Notes: generated by a model from the letters alone, not told the origin. Counted from the stretch's first letter, positions 1-8,692 are shown. The stretch is 64,000 bases of DNA from Methanohalophilus levihalophilus (GCF_017874375.1 NZ_JAGGLK010000002.1:186001-250000), one strand, 5' to 3'. Program-made: numbers and translations.

Positions 1-2
1 AA

Positions 3-374
3 GTCTCTACTGAGCTTGAGAAACTGGTGAGTACGAAAACCGTTGTTGGAGATCCGATTGAGGCGGCAGGAGCAACTATCATCCCTGTGAGCCGTGTTAG
101 TTTCGGTTTCGGAAGTGGCGGTGGAGAAGGTAAAAAAGGCGCAACCGAGGAAGGATTTGGCGGGGGTGGCGGTGCAGGTGCAAGGATTGAGCCTGTAGCG
201 TTTATCGTGATTTCCGAAGGAGATGTTAAGCTTCTTACGATGTCCGGTGGAAGCAATGTAGATAAATTCCTCGAAGCTATGCCAGATGTACTCTCAAAGA
301 TGAAATCCCTCAAGAAAACTCTCAAGAAGGAAGGGGACGAAGAATCCCCGGAGACTGAAGAAAGCAAAGAGTGA
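3..374 (+). CDS. GerW/YtfJ family protein (5' partial)
   Basis: The frame is open to the window edge, so the true start lies upstream; the GTG at 27 is internal. The segment ELEKLVSTKTVVGDPIE, followed by IIPVSRVSFGFGSGGG, matches the GerW (YtfJ) family, soluble proteins first known from spore formers but common in methanogens, where the role is unknown. A Gly-rich loop occupies the middle and a Lys/Glu-rich tail ends the protein. The gene lies 9 nt before a DUF2953 gene. The same pairing (ytfJ with ytfI) occurs in Bacillus, which supports both calls. Function beyond family membership is not established. Confidence 0.85.
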   Translation, partial: VSTELEKLVSTKTVVGDPIEAAGATIIPVSRVSFGFGSGGGEGKKGATEEGFGGGGGAGARIEPVAFIVISEGDVKLLTMSGGSNVDKFLEAMPDVLSKMKSLKKTLKKEGDEESPETEESKE

Positions 375-383
375 GCATCCTTT

Positions 384-1022
384 ATGGATTGGATTCTTTA
401 CCTGCTACTTGCTCTGATAGTCTTACCTCTATTGCTTCTTTTCTTTCCGGTCAAGATCCACCTGAAAGCGAGGGTTGGCACAGAGGCACTTGAGCATAGC
501 ATCAGAATCAACTGGCTCGGCATAACGGTAAATCCGGAGAGATTCAGCCGTTCGGATAAGGGTAAGAAAAAGGAAAAGAAAGAATCTGAACCAAAGAAGG
601 CTGAATCAAAAAAGAATAAGAAGAAAGAAGAAACCACGAAAAAGAAGGGAAAGGGCAAATCCTCTTTTTCGATAAAACAGATTCCTATTTTCCTAAATCC
701 TGTCAGGCAGCTGCTTTTCGATCTCTGGAAAGCAGTTGATTTCCCTTTAATGAAAATTAATGCAGCTTTTGGATTTGATGACCCTGCGAACACAGGGATG
801 GCCTGCGGTTTCATGTACGGAGCTGCCGGGGTTGTCAATCATCACATTCCCTCATTTAAGTATAATGTGTCACCGGTATTCGACGATAGAAAGCTTGATT
901 TTTCAGTATCTTCCACAATCAGGATAAAACTTTACAGGATTGTTTTCGCGGCTCTTCACGTATTATATAGTAAAGATGGTCGTCGTGCTATCTGGGCGGC
1001 ATGGAAGATGCGCAGTAATTGA
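384..1022 (+). CDS. DUF2953 membrane-anchored protein
   Basis: 212 aa. An N-terminal hydrophobic helix (about residues 4-22, with LLLALIVLPLLLLFF) is followed by a long Lys/Glu run (about residues 55-95). The C-terminal half holds the DUF2953-like part with AAFGFDDPANTG, a motif typical of YtfI-type proteins. It probably forms a two-gene operon with the GerW gene 9 nt upstream. The charged linker suggests the C-terminal domain sits away from the membrane. The molecular role is unknown. Confidence 0.8.
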   Translation: MDWILYLLLALIVLPLLLLFFPVKIHLKARVGTEALEHSIRINWLGITVNPERFSRSDKGKKKEKKESEPKKAESKKNKKKEETTKKKGKGKSSFSIKQIPIFLNPVRQLLFDLWKAVDFPLMKINAAFGFDDPANTGMACGFMYGAAGVVNHHIPSFKYNVSPVFDDRKLDFSVSSTIRIKLYRIVFAALHVLYSKDGRRAIWAAWKMRSN

Positions 1023-1147
1023 AAGTTTTTACCGAATATTTTTGTCCAATGGCTAAAGAATTGGCACATGGCATTGGAAATGGCTACCTGGGAAAGTAGA
1101 TATATCTTTTTTGACTACTTATGTTTGGGTATTTTGGGGAACTAGAC

Positions 1148-1303
1148 ATGAATGAAAATGCTATGATTATAGTCCTTACTTTCGCAGCAGTAGCAATCCT
1201 TACATTTTTTGTAGGGCCCAGTTTTAGCTTTCATATATTCGAGATATTGATTCTTGATCTTCTTTTGATTTCGGCGGGGATTATTACTAAATTGCTAACC
1301 TGA
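1148..1303 (+). CDS. Small hydrophobic membrane protein
   Basis: 51 aa with two closely spaced hydrophobic segments and no recognisable family. An ATG also exists at 1121, but it lies only about 20 nt after a TATA-like tract (1097-1105). The ATG at 1148 has a GGGGA seven bases upstream, so it is preferred. The frame is open and ends with TGA. Short length and lack of a family make this a moderate call. Confidence 0.5.
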   Translation: MNENAMIIVLTFAAVAILTFFVGPSFSFHIFEILILDLLLISAGIITKLLT

Positions 1304-1362
1304 TTTCTTTTTGGGATTTCCAAACACTAATATATACTAGCATGAGATAGTTGCTAGTTACC

Positions 1363-2322
1363 ATGCTGGATATTATCTCGCCTTCAAGGCTGCACCTTTC
1401 TCTTATTGATCTGAATGCGTCGCTGGGGCGCATAGACGGTGGCATGGGAATCTGTCTTGAAGATCCTCACACTCACATACGTGCTGAGATTGCAGAAAAA
1501 GTGGAAATTACAGGCTCATCTCTCCTTGCAGAAAGAATGAAGTCAGCCGCATCTTCAGTACTTCCCGAAGGAAAGGGAATTCATATTCATGTGGAAGAAG
1601 ATGTTCCCGCTCACGTGGGTTTGGGTTCAGGAACACAGGCCTCCCTTTGTGCTGCAGCGGCTGTAAATGAACTTTATGACCTTGGCATGTCCGTCAGGGA
1701 ACTAGGTATTGCAGTGGGCAGAGGTGGAACATCCGGCATCGGTGTTGCAGGTTTTGAAACAGGCGGTTTTATTGTGGATGGAGGTCACCGTTTTTCCCAA
1801 AAAGGATCATTTTCTCCTTCCTCGGCAAGTCAGGCTCCGCCTGCACCAATTATTTTCAGGGAAGATTTCCCGGACTGGCACATTGTTCTCGCATTACCCG
1901 ATACACAGGGAGCACATGATTCAACAGAAGTCGACATTTTCAAGGAAAAATGTCCAATTCCTCTGCGTGAAGTACAGGAAGTATCACATGTTGTCTTGAT
2001 GCAGATGATGCCTGCAATAATAGAGCAGGATATCGAGAATTTTGGGGAATCGATTGATCATATCCAGACTGTGGGCTTCAAGAAGGAAGAGGTAAGCCTG
2101 CAATCACTGGAAGTAAAATCACTTATCACATTTATGCGAAATGCAGGTACCTTTGGTGCTGGAATGAGTTCCTTCGGGCCTGCAATCTACGGTTTTGTCG
2201 AGTCTGAAAACGAAGGGCGACAAATCCAGGGATCGGTGCAGGAATACCTTGACGAAACAATTGGTGGCACTGTCATGCTCACAACTGCCAACAATTGCGG
2301 GGCAACCATTCAGGAGGAATAA
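1363..2322 (+). CDS. Beta-ribofuranosylaminobenzene 5'-phosphate synthase
   Basis: 319 aa GHMP-superfamily protein. RFAP synthase condenses 4-hydroxybenzoate or p-aminobenzoate with PRPP, the first committed step of tetrahydrosarcinapterin/methanopterin synthesis. Seen here are the start SPSRLHLSLIDLN, the GRIDGGMG segment, and the GHMP glycine-rich loop HVGLGSGTQ (about residues 87-95). The frame opens at TTG 1351, but the ATG at 1363 gives the usual N terminus. It lies about 29 nt after a TATA box (ATATATACT, 1330-1338), so the mRNA may be leaderless. It is probably the first gene of an operon with nop5 and fibrillarin. Confidence 0.88.
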   Translation: MLDIISPSRLHLSLIDLNASLGRIDGGMGICLEDPHTHIRAEIAEKVEITGSSLLAERMKSAASSVLPEGKGIHIHVEEDVPAHVGLGSGTQASLCAAAAVNELYDLGMSVRELGIAVGRGGTSGIGVAGFETGGFIVDGGHRFSQKGSFSPSSASQAPPAPIIFREDFPDWHIVLALPDTQGAHDSTEVDIFKEKCPIPLREVQEVSHVVLMQMMPAIIEQDIENFGESIDHIQTVGFKKEEVSLQSLEVKSLITFMRNAGTFGAGMSSFGPAIYGFVESENEGRQIQGSVQEYLDETIGGTVMLTTANNCGATIQEE

Positions 2323-2331
2323 AGTCTGAAA

Positions 2332-3291
2332 TTGGATAACTGGTTTGGAGAAGTGGAAATTTCCGATGACGGAGATATAGAAAAATGCAATCTTTCAGGC
2401 AGGGATCCAAAAGAACTTGCTGAAAGAATCCGCCAGATCCAGAAAAAAGCAAATGCTTTTCCTGCTGGTGTTGAGTTGAGGGAGCTTGCCCGGAAATGTG
2501 ATTTTGCCGCAGATGATTCCGAATACCTTTCAATTTTACAGCAGGCCTGTGTGGAAGCAGCACGTGAATCCATAAAAGAATCCTACACTCCGGACTTGCC
2601 GATTATCCACGCTGTTGGGGCAATTGATGACGTTGACGAGGCAGTAAACCTGCTTGCAGAGCGCCTTTCGGTCTGGTACGGGGATCACTTTCCGGAACTC
2701 GATCTAAAAACATTCGATCTTGCATCCTTTGTTGAAACAAGGGGATTAAGGGATGATGTTTCGCCGGATGATGCTTTTTATGAGCTTACTAAGAATTCAA
2801 TGGGTTGCCCAATGAATGAAAAGGATGGCCTGATCCTGAAAGGTTTTGCAGGTGATATTTCATCTTTATACGAGCGTCGCTCTGCCCTTGAGCAATACAT
2901 CAGGGACAACATGGAAGAAGTTGCTCCAAATCTTTGCTATCTGGCAGGTCCTCTGCTCGGAGCACGGCTCATGAGCATGGCAGGAAGTCTCAAAAAGCTG
3001 GCTTCAATGCCTTCAAGCACTGTTCAGGTAATTGGTGCAAACAACGCCTTGTTCAAGCACCTTCGCTCAAAAGCACCATCTCCAAAACATGGTATTATTT
3101 TCAATCACCCGCTGGTAAAAAGTTCATCCCCAAGAAACCGGGGTAAAATTTCCCGTGCGCTGGCCGCAAAAATAAGCCTCGCCGCCAGAACGGATGCGTT
3201 TTCAGGAGAATTCCATCCGTCTATTAAAGACGAGCTGGATAAAAAAGTGGCTTCAATTGAATCCCGCCAGAAAAAGGAGGCACATAAATGA
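2332..3291 (+). CDS. C/D box RNP protein Nop5 (Nop56/58 family)
   Basis: 319 aa. Nop5 is the scaffold that joins C/D box guide RNA, L7Ae and fibrillarin for 2'-O-methylation of rRNA and tRNA. The Nop domain signature is visible (about residues 195-275: IRDNMEEVAPNLCYLAGPLL, GARLMSMAGSLKKLASMPSS, TVQVIGAN). The listed start is TTG 2332, with AGGAGG at 2312-2317. A CTG at 2326 is an alternative better spaced from that site, so the start is uncertain. The stop overlaps the fibrillarin ATG by 4 nt, consistent with co-translation of the two partners. Confidence 0.93.
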   Translation: MDNWFGEVEISDDGDIEKCNLSGRDPKELAERIRQIQKKANAFPAGVELRELARKCDFAADDSEYLSILQQACVEAARESIKESYTPDLPIIHAVGAIDDVDEAVNLLAERLSVWYGDHFPELDLKTFDLASFVETRGLRDDVSPDDAFYELTKNSMGCPMNEKDGLILKGFAGDISSLYERRSALEQYIRDNMEEVAPNLCYLAGPLLGARLMSMAGSLKKLASMPSSTVQVIGANNALFKHLRSKAPSPKHGIIFNHPLVKSSSPRNRGKISRALAAKISLAARTDAFSGEFHPSIKDELDKKVASIESRQKKEAHK

Positions 3292-3971
3292 GAGTGCAGG
3301 AAATTTCGAGTGGTATCTACGAAACACAGGGTGGCAGGAAGAAGCAGATAGCCACGCGAAACCTTGTTCCGGGAAATACCGTGTATGGTGAGAGAACACT
3401 CGAAGATGATTCTGTTGAATACCGTATCTGGAACCCGCGTCGCAGTAAGCTTGGTGCAATGGCAGTCAGGAAATTCCAGATGCCCTTTTCAAAGGACAGC
3501 AGGGTTCTATATCTCGGTGCGGCTTCAGGTACCACGGTGAGCCATGTGTCAGATATGGTTCCAGAAGGCGTTGTTTATGCAGTTGAGTTTGCGCCTTCCA
3601 CCATGAGACAACTTCTTCGGCTCTGCGATGCACGGAAAAATATTGTTCCTTTGCTTGCGGATGCCACAAGACCGGTATCCTATGCACATGTCGTGGAACC
3701 TGTGGATGTTATTTTTCAGGATGTTGCACAGGCCAACCAGGCGGAAATTGCTGTTGAGAATGCGAAGCAATTCCTCAAAAAGGATGGCTACCTCCTTCTT
3801 TCAATCAAGGCACGAAGCGTTGATTCTACCGTGGCTCCCGAGAAGATTTTCAAGGAGCAACTGAAAATCCTCTCTGCTGCACAGGGCATCAAATTGAAGA
3901 TCGTGAAGAAGCAAAATCTTTCACCTTTCCATATTGATCATATGGGTGTTGTCGCCCAGAGAATAGATTGA
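3288..3971 (+). CDS. flpA: Fibrillarin, rRNA/tRNA 2'-O-methyltransferase
   Basis: 227 aa, the usual archaeal size. It is the SAM-dependent catalytic subunit of the C/D box RNP. Motifs seen are YGERT, EYRIWNPRRSKLGA, the SAM-binding loop LYLGAASGTTVSHVSD (about residues 69-84), VYAVEFAP, and DVIFQDVAQANQA. The ATG overlaps the nop5 stop. The stop overlaps the start region of the DUF2769 gene, so all three are probably on one transcript. Confidence 0.95.
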   Translation: MRVQEISSGIYETQGGRKKQIATRNLVPGNTVYGERTLEDDSVEYRIWNPRRSKLGAMAVRKFQMPFSKDSRVLYLGAASGTTVSHVSDMVPEGVVYAVEFAPSTMRQLLRLCDARKNIVPLLADATRPVSYAHVVEPVDVIFQDVAQANQAEIAVENAKQFLKKDGYLLLSIKARSVDSTVAPEKIFKEQLKILSAAQGIKLKIVKKQNLSPFHIDHMGVVAQRID

Positions 3972-3982
3972 GGAGGATTTGT

Positions 3983-4231
3983 TTGGAAGCTAATTCTGAT
4001 CTGAAAAAGGGTATGGGGAAGTATTTCGGTGTTTGTCCCTCGTACCACCATTCAAAGGGATGCAGGTGTTCCAACTGCCCTTCATATCCGGGCGATGACA
4101 GGTATATGTATTGCGCAAGAGGTGTGGCTGAAAGCCCGGCAGAAGACAAGGGTTGCCTGTGCAGAGATTGTTATGTTTATCACCAGTTTGCCCTTGAGGG
4201 CGATAAATTTTGTATGAGGAATCCGGAATGA
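3983..4231 (+). CDS. Cysteine-rich DUF2769-like protein
   Basis: 82 aa with eight cysteines in a repeated CxxCPxY pattern: CPSYHHSKGCRCSNCPSYP, YCARGVAE, GCLCRDCYVYHQFAL, FCMRNPE. This resembles DUF2769, a family mostly from methanogens, which probably binds zinc or an iron-sulfur cluster (inference). A TTG at 3968 is in frame, but AGGAGG at 3971-3976 places the real start at TTG 3983. The gene follows fibrillarin directly and overlaps the rhodanese gene by 4 nt. Confidence 0.75.
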   Translation: MEANSDLKKGMGKYFGVCPSYHHSKGCRCSNCPSYPGDDRYMYCARGVAESPAEDKGCLCRDCYVYHQFALEGDKFCMRNPE

Positions 4232-4629
4232 AAAAATTAATTGCAATTCTTTTACTTTTCACACTAGTTTCAGGTTGTACAGAGCCACAGTCAACTATAA
4301 CAGCTCCAGCTACAGAGTGCGGAATCTATGATATCAACGTCCATGAAGCCAAGGCTCTTGTAGATACTGGCGAGATGTTCATTATTGACGTAAGGACAGT
4401 TCAGGAGTACGAAGCAGGCCACCTCATAAATTCAACCCTGATTCCGGTATCCGAAATCTCCGAAAGGCTGGATGAAATTCCCAAAGATGAGCCTTTATTG
4501 GTTTATTGCAGATCTGGCAGGCGCAGCACCACTGCCGCAGGCATTCTTGAGGAAAACGGGTTCTGTGTAATCTACGATGTCGACGGCGGGTTCAACGATT
4601 GGGTGGCTGCCGGTTATCCATACGAGTAA
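4228..4629 (+). CDS. Rhodanese-domain lipoprotein
   Basis: 133 aa. A lipoprotein signal peptide with lipobox LVSGC (Cys at about residue 16) is followed by one rhodanese domain. The domain contains FIIDVRTVQEYEAGH and the active-site loop VYCRSGRRS, with its catalytic Cys. Rhodaneses carry sulfane sulfur as a persulfide, and here the domain would face the outside of the cell. The ATG at 4228 overlaps the preceding stop. The TTG at 4210 is rejected because it would bury the signal peptide. The physiological acceptor is unknown. Confidence 0.88.
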   Translation: MKKLIAILLLFTLVSGCTEPQSTITAPATECGIYDINVHEAKALVDTGEMFIIDVRTVQEYEAGHLINSTLIPVSEISERLDEIPKDEPLLVYCRSGRRSTTAAGILEENGFCVIYDVDGGFNDWVAAGYPYE

Positions 4630-4668
4630 GGGCAACAGCTTTTTTACCCGTCAGGTTTACTTTTCCCC

Positions 4669-5505
4669 ATGACTGGCGTGAATATTGATTGGGGAGAGGT
4701 CTGGAAAGACCAGATGATGCAACACGAGGATGCCAATGCCCTGGGGGAGGCGGAGGATATCTGGGGCACCTACGAGAATGCGAAGAAGTTTTGGGAATCC
4801 TCAAGAAAAGATAAAAAACGCATCGAGAAGTCTTTCAGCGAAATCGATTTTAATGAGAATTCAAGGGTTCTGGATATCGGTGCAGGTCCTGGTTCCCTCG
4901 CACTTCCTCTGGCTGAACATGTTGCCCATGTGACAGCAGTTGAGCCTTCTGATGGTATGACGCAGGTACTGGAAGAAAATATCGTGGAAAGTGGCCTTTC
5001 TAACATTACTCACATCAAGAAGGCATGGGAGGATATCGATGTTAAGGAACTTCCCGGTCCCTATGACGTAATAATCGCTTCCTATTCACTGCATGTTCCT
5101 GATATGAAGCAGGCAATTGAGAAGATTCAGGCTGTGAGTAACGGAAATGCTTACATTTACTGGTTTGCCGGAGATACTGCATGGGATGAAGATTATCGTA
5201 AAATCTGGCCGGCTCTGCACAACAGGGAATACCATCCATTCCCGAAAAGCAATATCATCTACAATATCCTTTACGATATGGGGATTTATCCAAATATCGA
5301 GACTTTTGAATTAACTCACACAACACGCTATTCATCACTTGATGAAGCGGTTAAACACTACCATTCCCATTACAGGATTTCCACTCCCGAGCAGGAGGAT
5401 ATCCTGAGGGAGCACCTTGAATCAATTCTCAGAAAAGATGGTGATGATGTGGTAATGGAAGCTCCGACAAGGCGGGTGAGGATGTGGTGGAGTAATTCCG
5501 CCTGA
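4669..5505 (+). CDS. Class I SAM-dependent methyltransferase
   Basis: 278 aa. Methyltransferase motif I is VLDIGAGPGSLALPLAEH (about residues 64-81), followed by VTAVEPSDGM and YDVIIASYSLHV. The N-terminal about 50 residues (WGEVWKDQM, IWGTYENAKKFWESS) and the Trp-rich C-terminal part are extra to the core fold and probably define the substrate, which cannot be named. Similar stand-alone methyltransferases are frequent in Methanosarcinales. No clear ribosome-binding site precedes the ATG. Confidence 0.8.
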   Translation: MTGVNIDWGEVWKDQMMQHEDANALGEAEDIWGTYENAKKFWESSRKDKKRIEKSFSEIDFNENSRVLDIGAGPGSLALPLAEHVAHVTAVEPSDGMTQVLEENIVESGLSNITHIKKAWEDIDVKELPGPYDVIIASYSLHVPDMKQAIEKIQAVSNGNAYIYWFAGDTAWDEDYRKIWPALHNREYHPFPKSNIIYNILYDMGIYPNIETFELTHTTRYSSLDEAVKHYHSHYRISTPEQEDILREHLESILRKDGDDVVMEAPTRRVRMWWSNSA

Positions 5506-5509
5506 TTTT

Positions 5510-6640
5510 TTAGTCGTTTTCCTCGAAATATTCAAAGGCATCAATTATGTCCAGATAAACACCATCATATCCCGCATCGAGAATAAGCTGAAGATAGGCT
5601 TCATCAATGCCGTATATGATCTCCTGCCATCCTCTTTCCCAGTAGCGGACTTTGTAATTGCCTTCCCAGTAGGGATTTTCTTCCTCAATCCATGATGGCT
5701 CATTGTTGTTCCAGCTATCCTGCCAATAATACCTGTAATCCTCGGCTTCCCCGATGCTCATGTAGGCGATAACGAGGCGCTGCCCACCATTGCTCTTTGT
5801 TTTCAGGGATGCTACTTCTTTGGCTGTGATCAGTGATTCATCATAGAATGCATCCAGAATTATGACGTCGTAATTCGTTTCACGGATTGAATCAAGGAAA
5901 TCCTCTCTGTCTGAATACTCGTCGGGATTGATCAGGTAGAGGAAATTTTGTGCATCGTTTAGTGATACAATATCGAGGTCATTGGAACTGTAAGGTTTTC
6001 CGGGGTAGTCAGGAATGTTGTCCAGTTCCCTGTGGTCGGCGGTAAATGATATGTAGCCGTTGTCGTGGTTTTCGGAATATGATTTATCCATGTCGTTGTG
6101 ATTGGAGCAGTAATCGGTTACCAGTACGGCAACTTCGTTGTCCAACGCCACATCGAGAAATCCTATCATGTACTCATTTTCATCCCGTGGGGTGGGTTCG
6201 TTGTCATCTTCATAACCGTAAAACAGGTCTTCCCTGCCGACCCCGTCAATCGCATCAATGTATGTTTCTGCCGGATTTCCATCAGCTTCCCCGTTTTCTG
6301 TCAGCAATTCCTGTCCGTTCTGGGGGATTATCATGAAATCGGGATCCTGCGCTCTTGAGCAGGCAGCGATATTGATGACAAAGATTCGCATTTCCTGCCG
6401 GTAGTCGATTCCGGATGTGAAGTCTCTGTCCTCCACAATGCATGCTTTTGTTTGATCGATTACGGCTTCAGACTCGTTGGTTTCCGGTTGTTGAGCCGAA
6501 GTAATCGACTAATTAGTTTCTGCAATGCTCGAGTTGTATTCCGATGCAATTTCCGATGAATTATTTGTGGTTTCACCGTCAAGGCATCCGGATATCATTA
6601 TTGCAGCCAGGATGAAGAGGATTACAAAAGTAAGTCTCAT
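5510..6640 (-). CDS. GH114/TM1410-like lipoprotein with internal UAG (possible pyrrolysine)
   Basis: The ATG at 6640 begins a lipoprotein signal peptide (MRLTFVILFILAAIMISGC, lipobox ISGC). After a Ser/Asn/Glu-rich linker, codon 44 is TAG (plus-strand CTA at 6509-6511). The same frame then continues for more than 300 codons through a TM1410/GH114-like barrel (DVIILDAFYDE, RLVIAYMSIGEAEDYRYYW, GYDGVYLDIIDAFEYF), a family linked to endo-alpha-1,4-polygalactosaminidase activity. If UAG is read, the product is 376 aa. The alternatives are a nonsense mutation (pseudogene) or reinitiation. The downstream GTG at 6436 has no obvious ribosome-binding site and would lose the export signal. The exact substrate is unknown. 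Confidence 0.75.
6456..6508 (-). promoter_or_regulatory. Stem-loop directly after the in-frame UAG (PYLIS-like)
   Basis: On the mRNA strand, TCGATTAC starts at the base after UAG and pairs perfectly with GTAATCGA 37 bases later. The helix continues as GGCT/AGCC after a three-base bulge. A stem-loop after the UAG of methylamine methyltransferase genes (PYLIS) has been described, normally a few bases further downstream. Whether this one affects decoding is not known. Confidence 0.45.
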
Positions 6641-6755
6641 GCAGGTATTAATTCTGCCGCCGATGGCAGATAATTGTTTTGTAAAATTCACTAAAAAGAA
6701 AAAAGGTAAGTGGCTTGAAAAAGCAAATACCACTTGTCCATTTAAACATACGGCT

Positions 6756-8609
6756 TTACGTCCTTCTGAACAGCATAATTGCAAAGATCACAAAGACAGT
6801 TGTAAAGAGCTCAAAACCCGAAATTTCCCCTTTTTTTGCTGCAGTGCCTGGAGTAGATATTTCCGGAACCTCCAGTACTTCAAGAGTAGGAATCACTTCA
6901 GATTTGTCCGGTAATATCATTGGTGCCGTTGGATCCTCTGAACTGAGTTCAACTTCTGTGGCCTCTCCTTTCTCGATAGGATGTTCACCATAAAGTTGCA
7001 CCTGTTCCGTATTGCTGTTTACTACAACGAAATCGAAATCACCATCATCAAATGCTGTGATGTCAACATCATATTCATCCGTTGCCGGGAGGGTGAAATA
7101 CCACAAGTATCCTCCTTCTTCATCAGCCATCCTTAAAAGGTAACCACCCGGGATATCAGAGACAATTTCATCATCGTCAACAGCACCCATCTGGCGGCCA
7201 CTGCTGTCAGTGATCAGAATGTTCACCGGGCATTGACCAAAGCCTATTAATGCACTTGTCCTCAGAATAAGCTCTTCGGTTGCAGGCCATAGAGCATACT
7301 TGTAATCATTAGGATCTTTGGTAGTGTTATAATCATTCCTATAGGTAGGAGATGTATCACCTGCAATCGGTGAAAAAACATCTTCCCATACATTGATATC
7401 CATCACTTCAGGTTTTTGGTTATACCAAGGGTCAAAGACTATTCCGGTCTTTTTCCAGTCAGTTCCTTTAGGATACACGACGACAGCATGATGGCCAGCA
7501 TATGAGCCTTCTATGGGACCAAAGTCATATCCGTTCAATAGATGACATTCTTCTGGAGTAGACTGCATGATACTCAGGAATTCTAAGACATAAGACTGAT
7601 AGGCTCCACAGGTAAATTCCCCATATTCTGTATAGTTCATGGCTGCATACAAATTGTTTGCATAACCCGGATTCATACTGCTATAAGGAAATGATATTTT
7701 TCCAGCTTTCAGATCCCTATGGTAAGGACCTTCAGCAATACGAAGCTTGTAAAGTCGGATAATTTCCTGAAGATCTCCTTCATCGTCACAGGGGCATTTC
7801 ACATCTACTTCAGCTTTAGCTACTATATCATCATCCATTCTGGCGTAAACAGTACAACTGCCTATTTCCTGAGAAGTGAAAGTACCTCCATTTGAGTTGA
7901 AAACGCCAGCATTATCAATTGTCCCTATAACTATGCCATCTGATATGAAATTACTAATTGATTTGGATTGGGTAACACCCCATTCAACATCCCGGTTACT
8001 TACATCTGAATAGATACCATTCCTCTCTTTTTTCAGAGTGAAATCGATTGTTTCGCCGTATTTTATCTCTTCATATGCCGGAACAATAAAAAAATCATCT
8101 TCATTATCTTCTACAGCTACTAGAACAAATTTGAGGCCTGCAGAACCCTTTGGCGCTTGACTTGAGACTGCTATATTATAACGTGCACTTTCTCCACAAA
8201 ATCGAATCTGGGGACAGTCTGAACTTGCATAAAACAATGCGAATTCATTAGTTGAATTGGAACGGTCTTTTATTGGATAGCCTCGTTGGATGAGCCTCCA
8301 TTCTTTGACATCCGCTCCTTCAACTTCAATTATAACCTCTACGCCGTCCTCGTTTTCGGGTCCCTGATTCACGGAAAATTTGATATGTTCGCCCCAATCT
8401 TCGACATGAAATGCCGGGTCACATTCTACTATATCCTCATTAGGGAAAGTGAACTTGAAAGTATATTTCCCTTCAGGATCCTGGAAATCATACGTTGTAG
8501 CTGCCGCTGCCACAAAGGTAATCGAGGAAAGAAGAGCTATAGAAAGAAAAAGAATTATCAATACTCTGTATGTTTTCAAATCTGTATAGTTAAAAGTCAT
8601 AGCCACCAT
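6756..8609 (-). CDS. Exported protein with transglutaminase-like region and C-terminal membrane anchor
   Basis: 617 aa. A signal peptide (about residues 14-36, LIILFLSIALLSSITFVAAA) precedes a long extracellular part. A C-terminal hydrophobic helix ending in RRT (about residues 598-617) follows a PGTA-type linker, an arrangement like archaeosortase-processed or anchored surface proteins. A central section has FTCGAYQSYVLEFL, then AGHHAVVVYP and IVFDPWYN. The ordered Cys, His and Asp resemble a transglutaminase/papain-like triad (inference). The N-terminal half looks like beta-sandwich repeats. It sits just upstream of the GH114-like gene on the same strand, suggesting cell-surface function. 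Confidence 0.7.
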   Translation of the reverse strand: MVAMTFNYTDLKTYRVLIILFLSIALLSSITFVAAAATTYDFQDPEGKYTFKFTFPNEDIVECDPAFHVEDWGEHIKFSVNQGPENEDGVEVIIEVEGADVKEWRLIQRGYPIKDRSNSTNEFALFYASSDCPQIRFCGESARYNIAVSSQAPKGSAGLKFVLVAVEDNEDDFFIVPAYEEIKYGETIDFTLKKERNGIYSDVSNRDVEWGVTQSKSISNFISDGIVIGTIDNAGVFNSNGGTFTSQEIGSCTVYARMDDDIVAKAEVDVKCPCDDEGDLQEIIRLYKLRIAEGPYHRDLKAGKISFPYSSMNPGYANNLYAAMNYTEYGEFTCGAYQSYVLEFLSIMQSTPEECHLLNGYDFGPIEGSYAGHHAVVVYPKGTDWKKTGIVFDPWYNQKPEVMDINVWEDVFSPIAGDTSPTYRNDYNTTKDPNDYKYALWPATEELILRTSALIGFGQCPVNILITDSSGRQMGAVDDDEIVSDIPGGYLLRMADEEGGYLWYFTLPATDEYDVDITAFDDGDFDFVVVNSNTEQVQLYGEHPIEKGEATEVELSSEDPTAPMILPDKSEVIPTLEVLEVPEISTPGTAAKKGEISGFELFTTVFVIFAIMLFRRT

Positions 8610-8658
8610 AATTTAGAGCTATGCATTATTACTTATAAGTATCTAAAAAAAAATATAG

Positions 8659-8680
8659 TGTTCCGATGGGGATTCAAACC
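8659..8680. repeat. 22-bp exact repeat, copy A
   Basis: This 22-bp sequence, beginning TGTTCCGATGGGG and ending ATTCAAACC, also occurs exactly at 51598-51619. It lies in the intergenic space between the exported-protein gene and the K+ channel gene. See findings for possible origins. Confidence 0.8.
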
Positions 8681-8692
8681 TCAGTAAGTGTA

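Noticed and set aside
6436-6438. Independent start of the GH114-like gene at GTG 6436
   Set aside because: No ribosome-binding site and no export signal, although the family is extracytoplasmic; the upstream lipoprotein part in the same frame explains it better.
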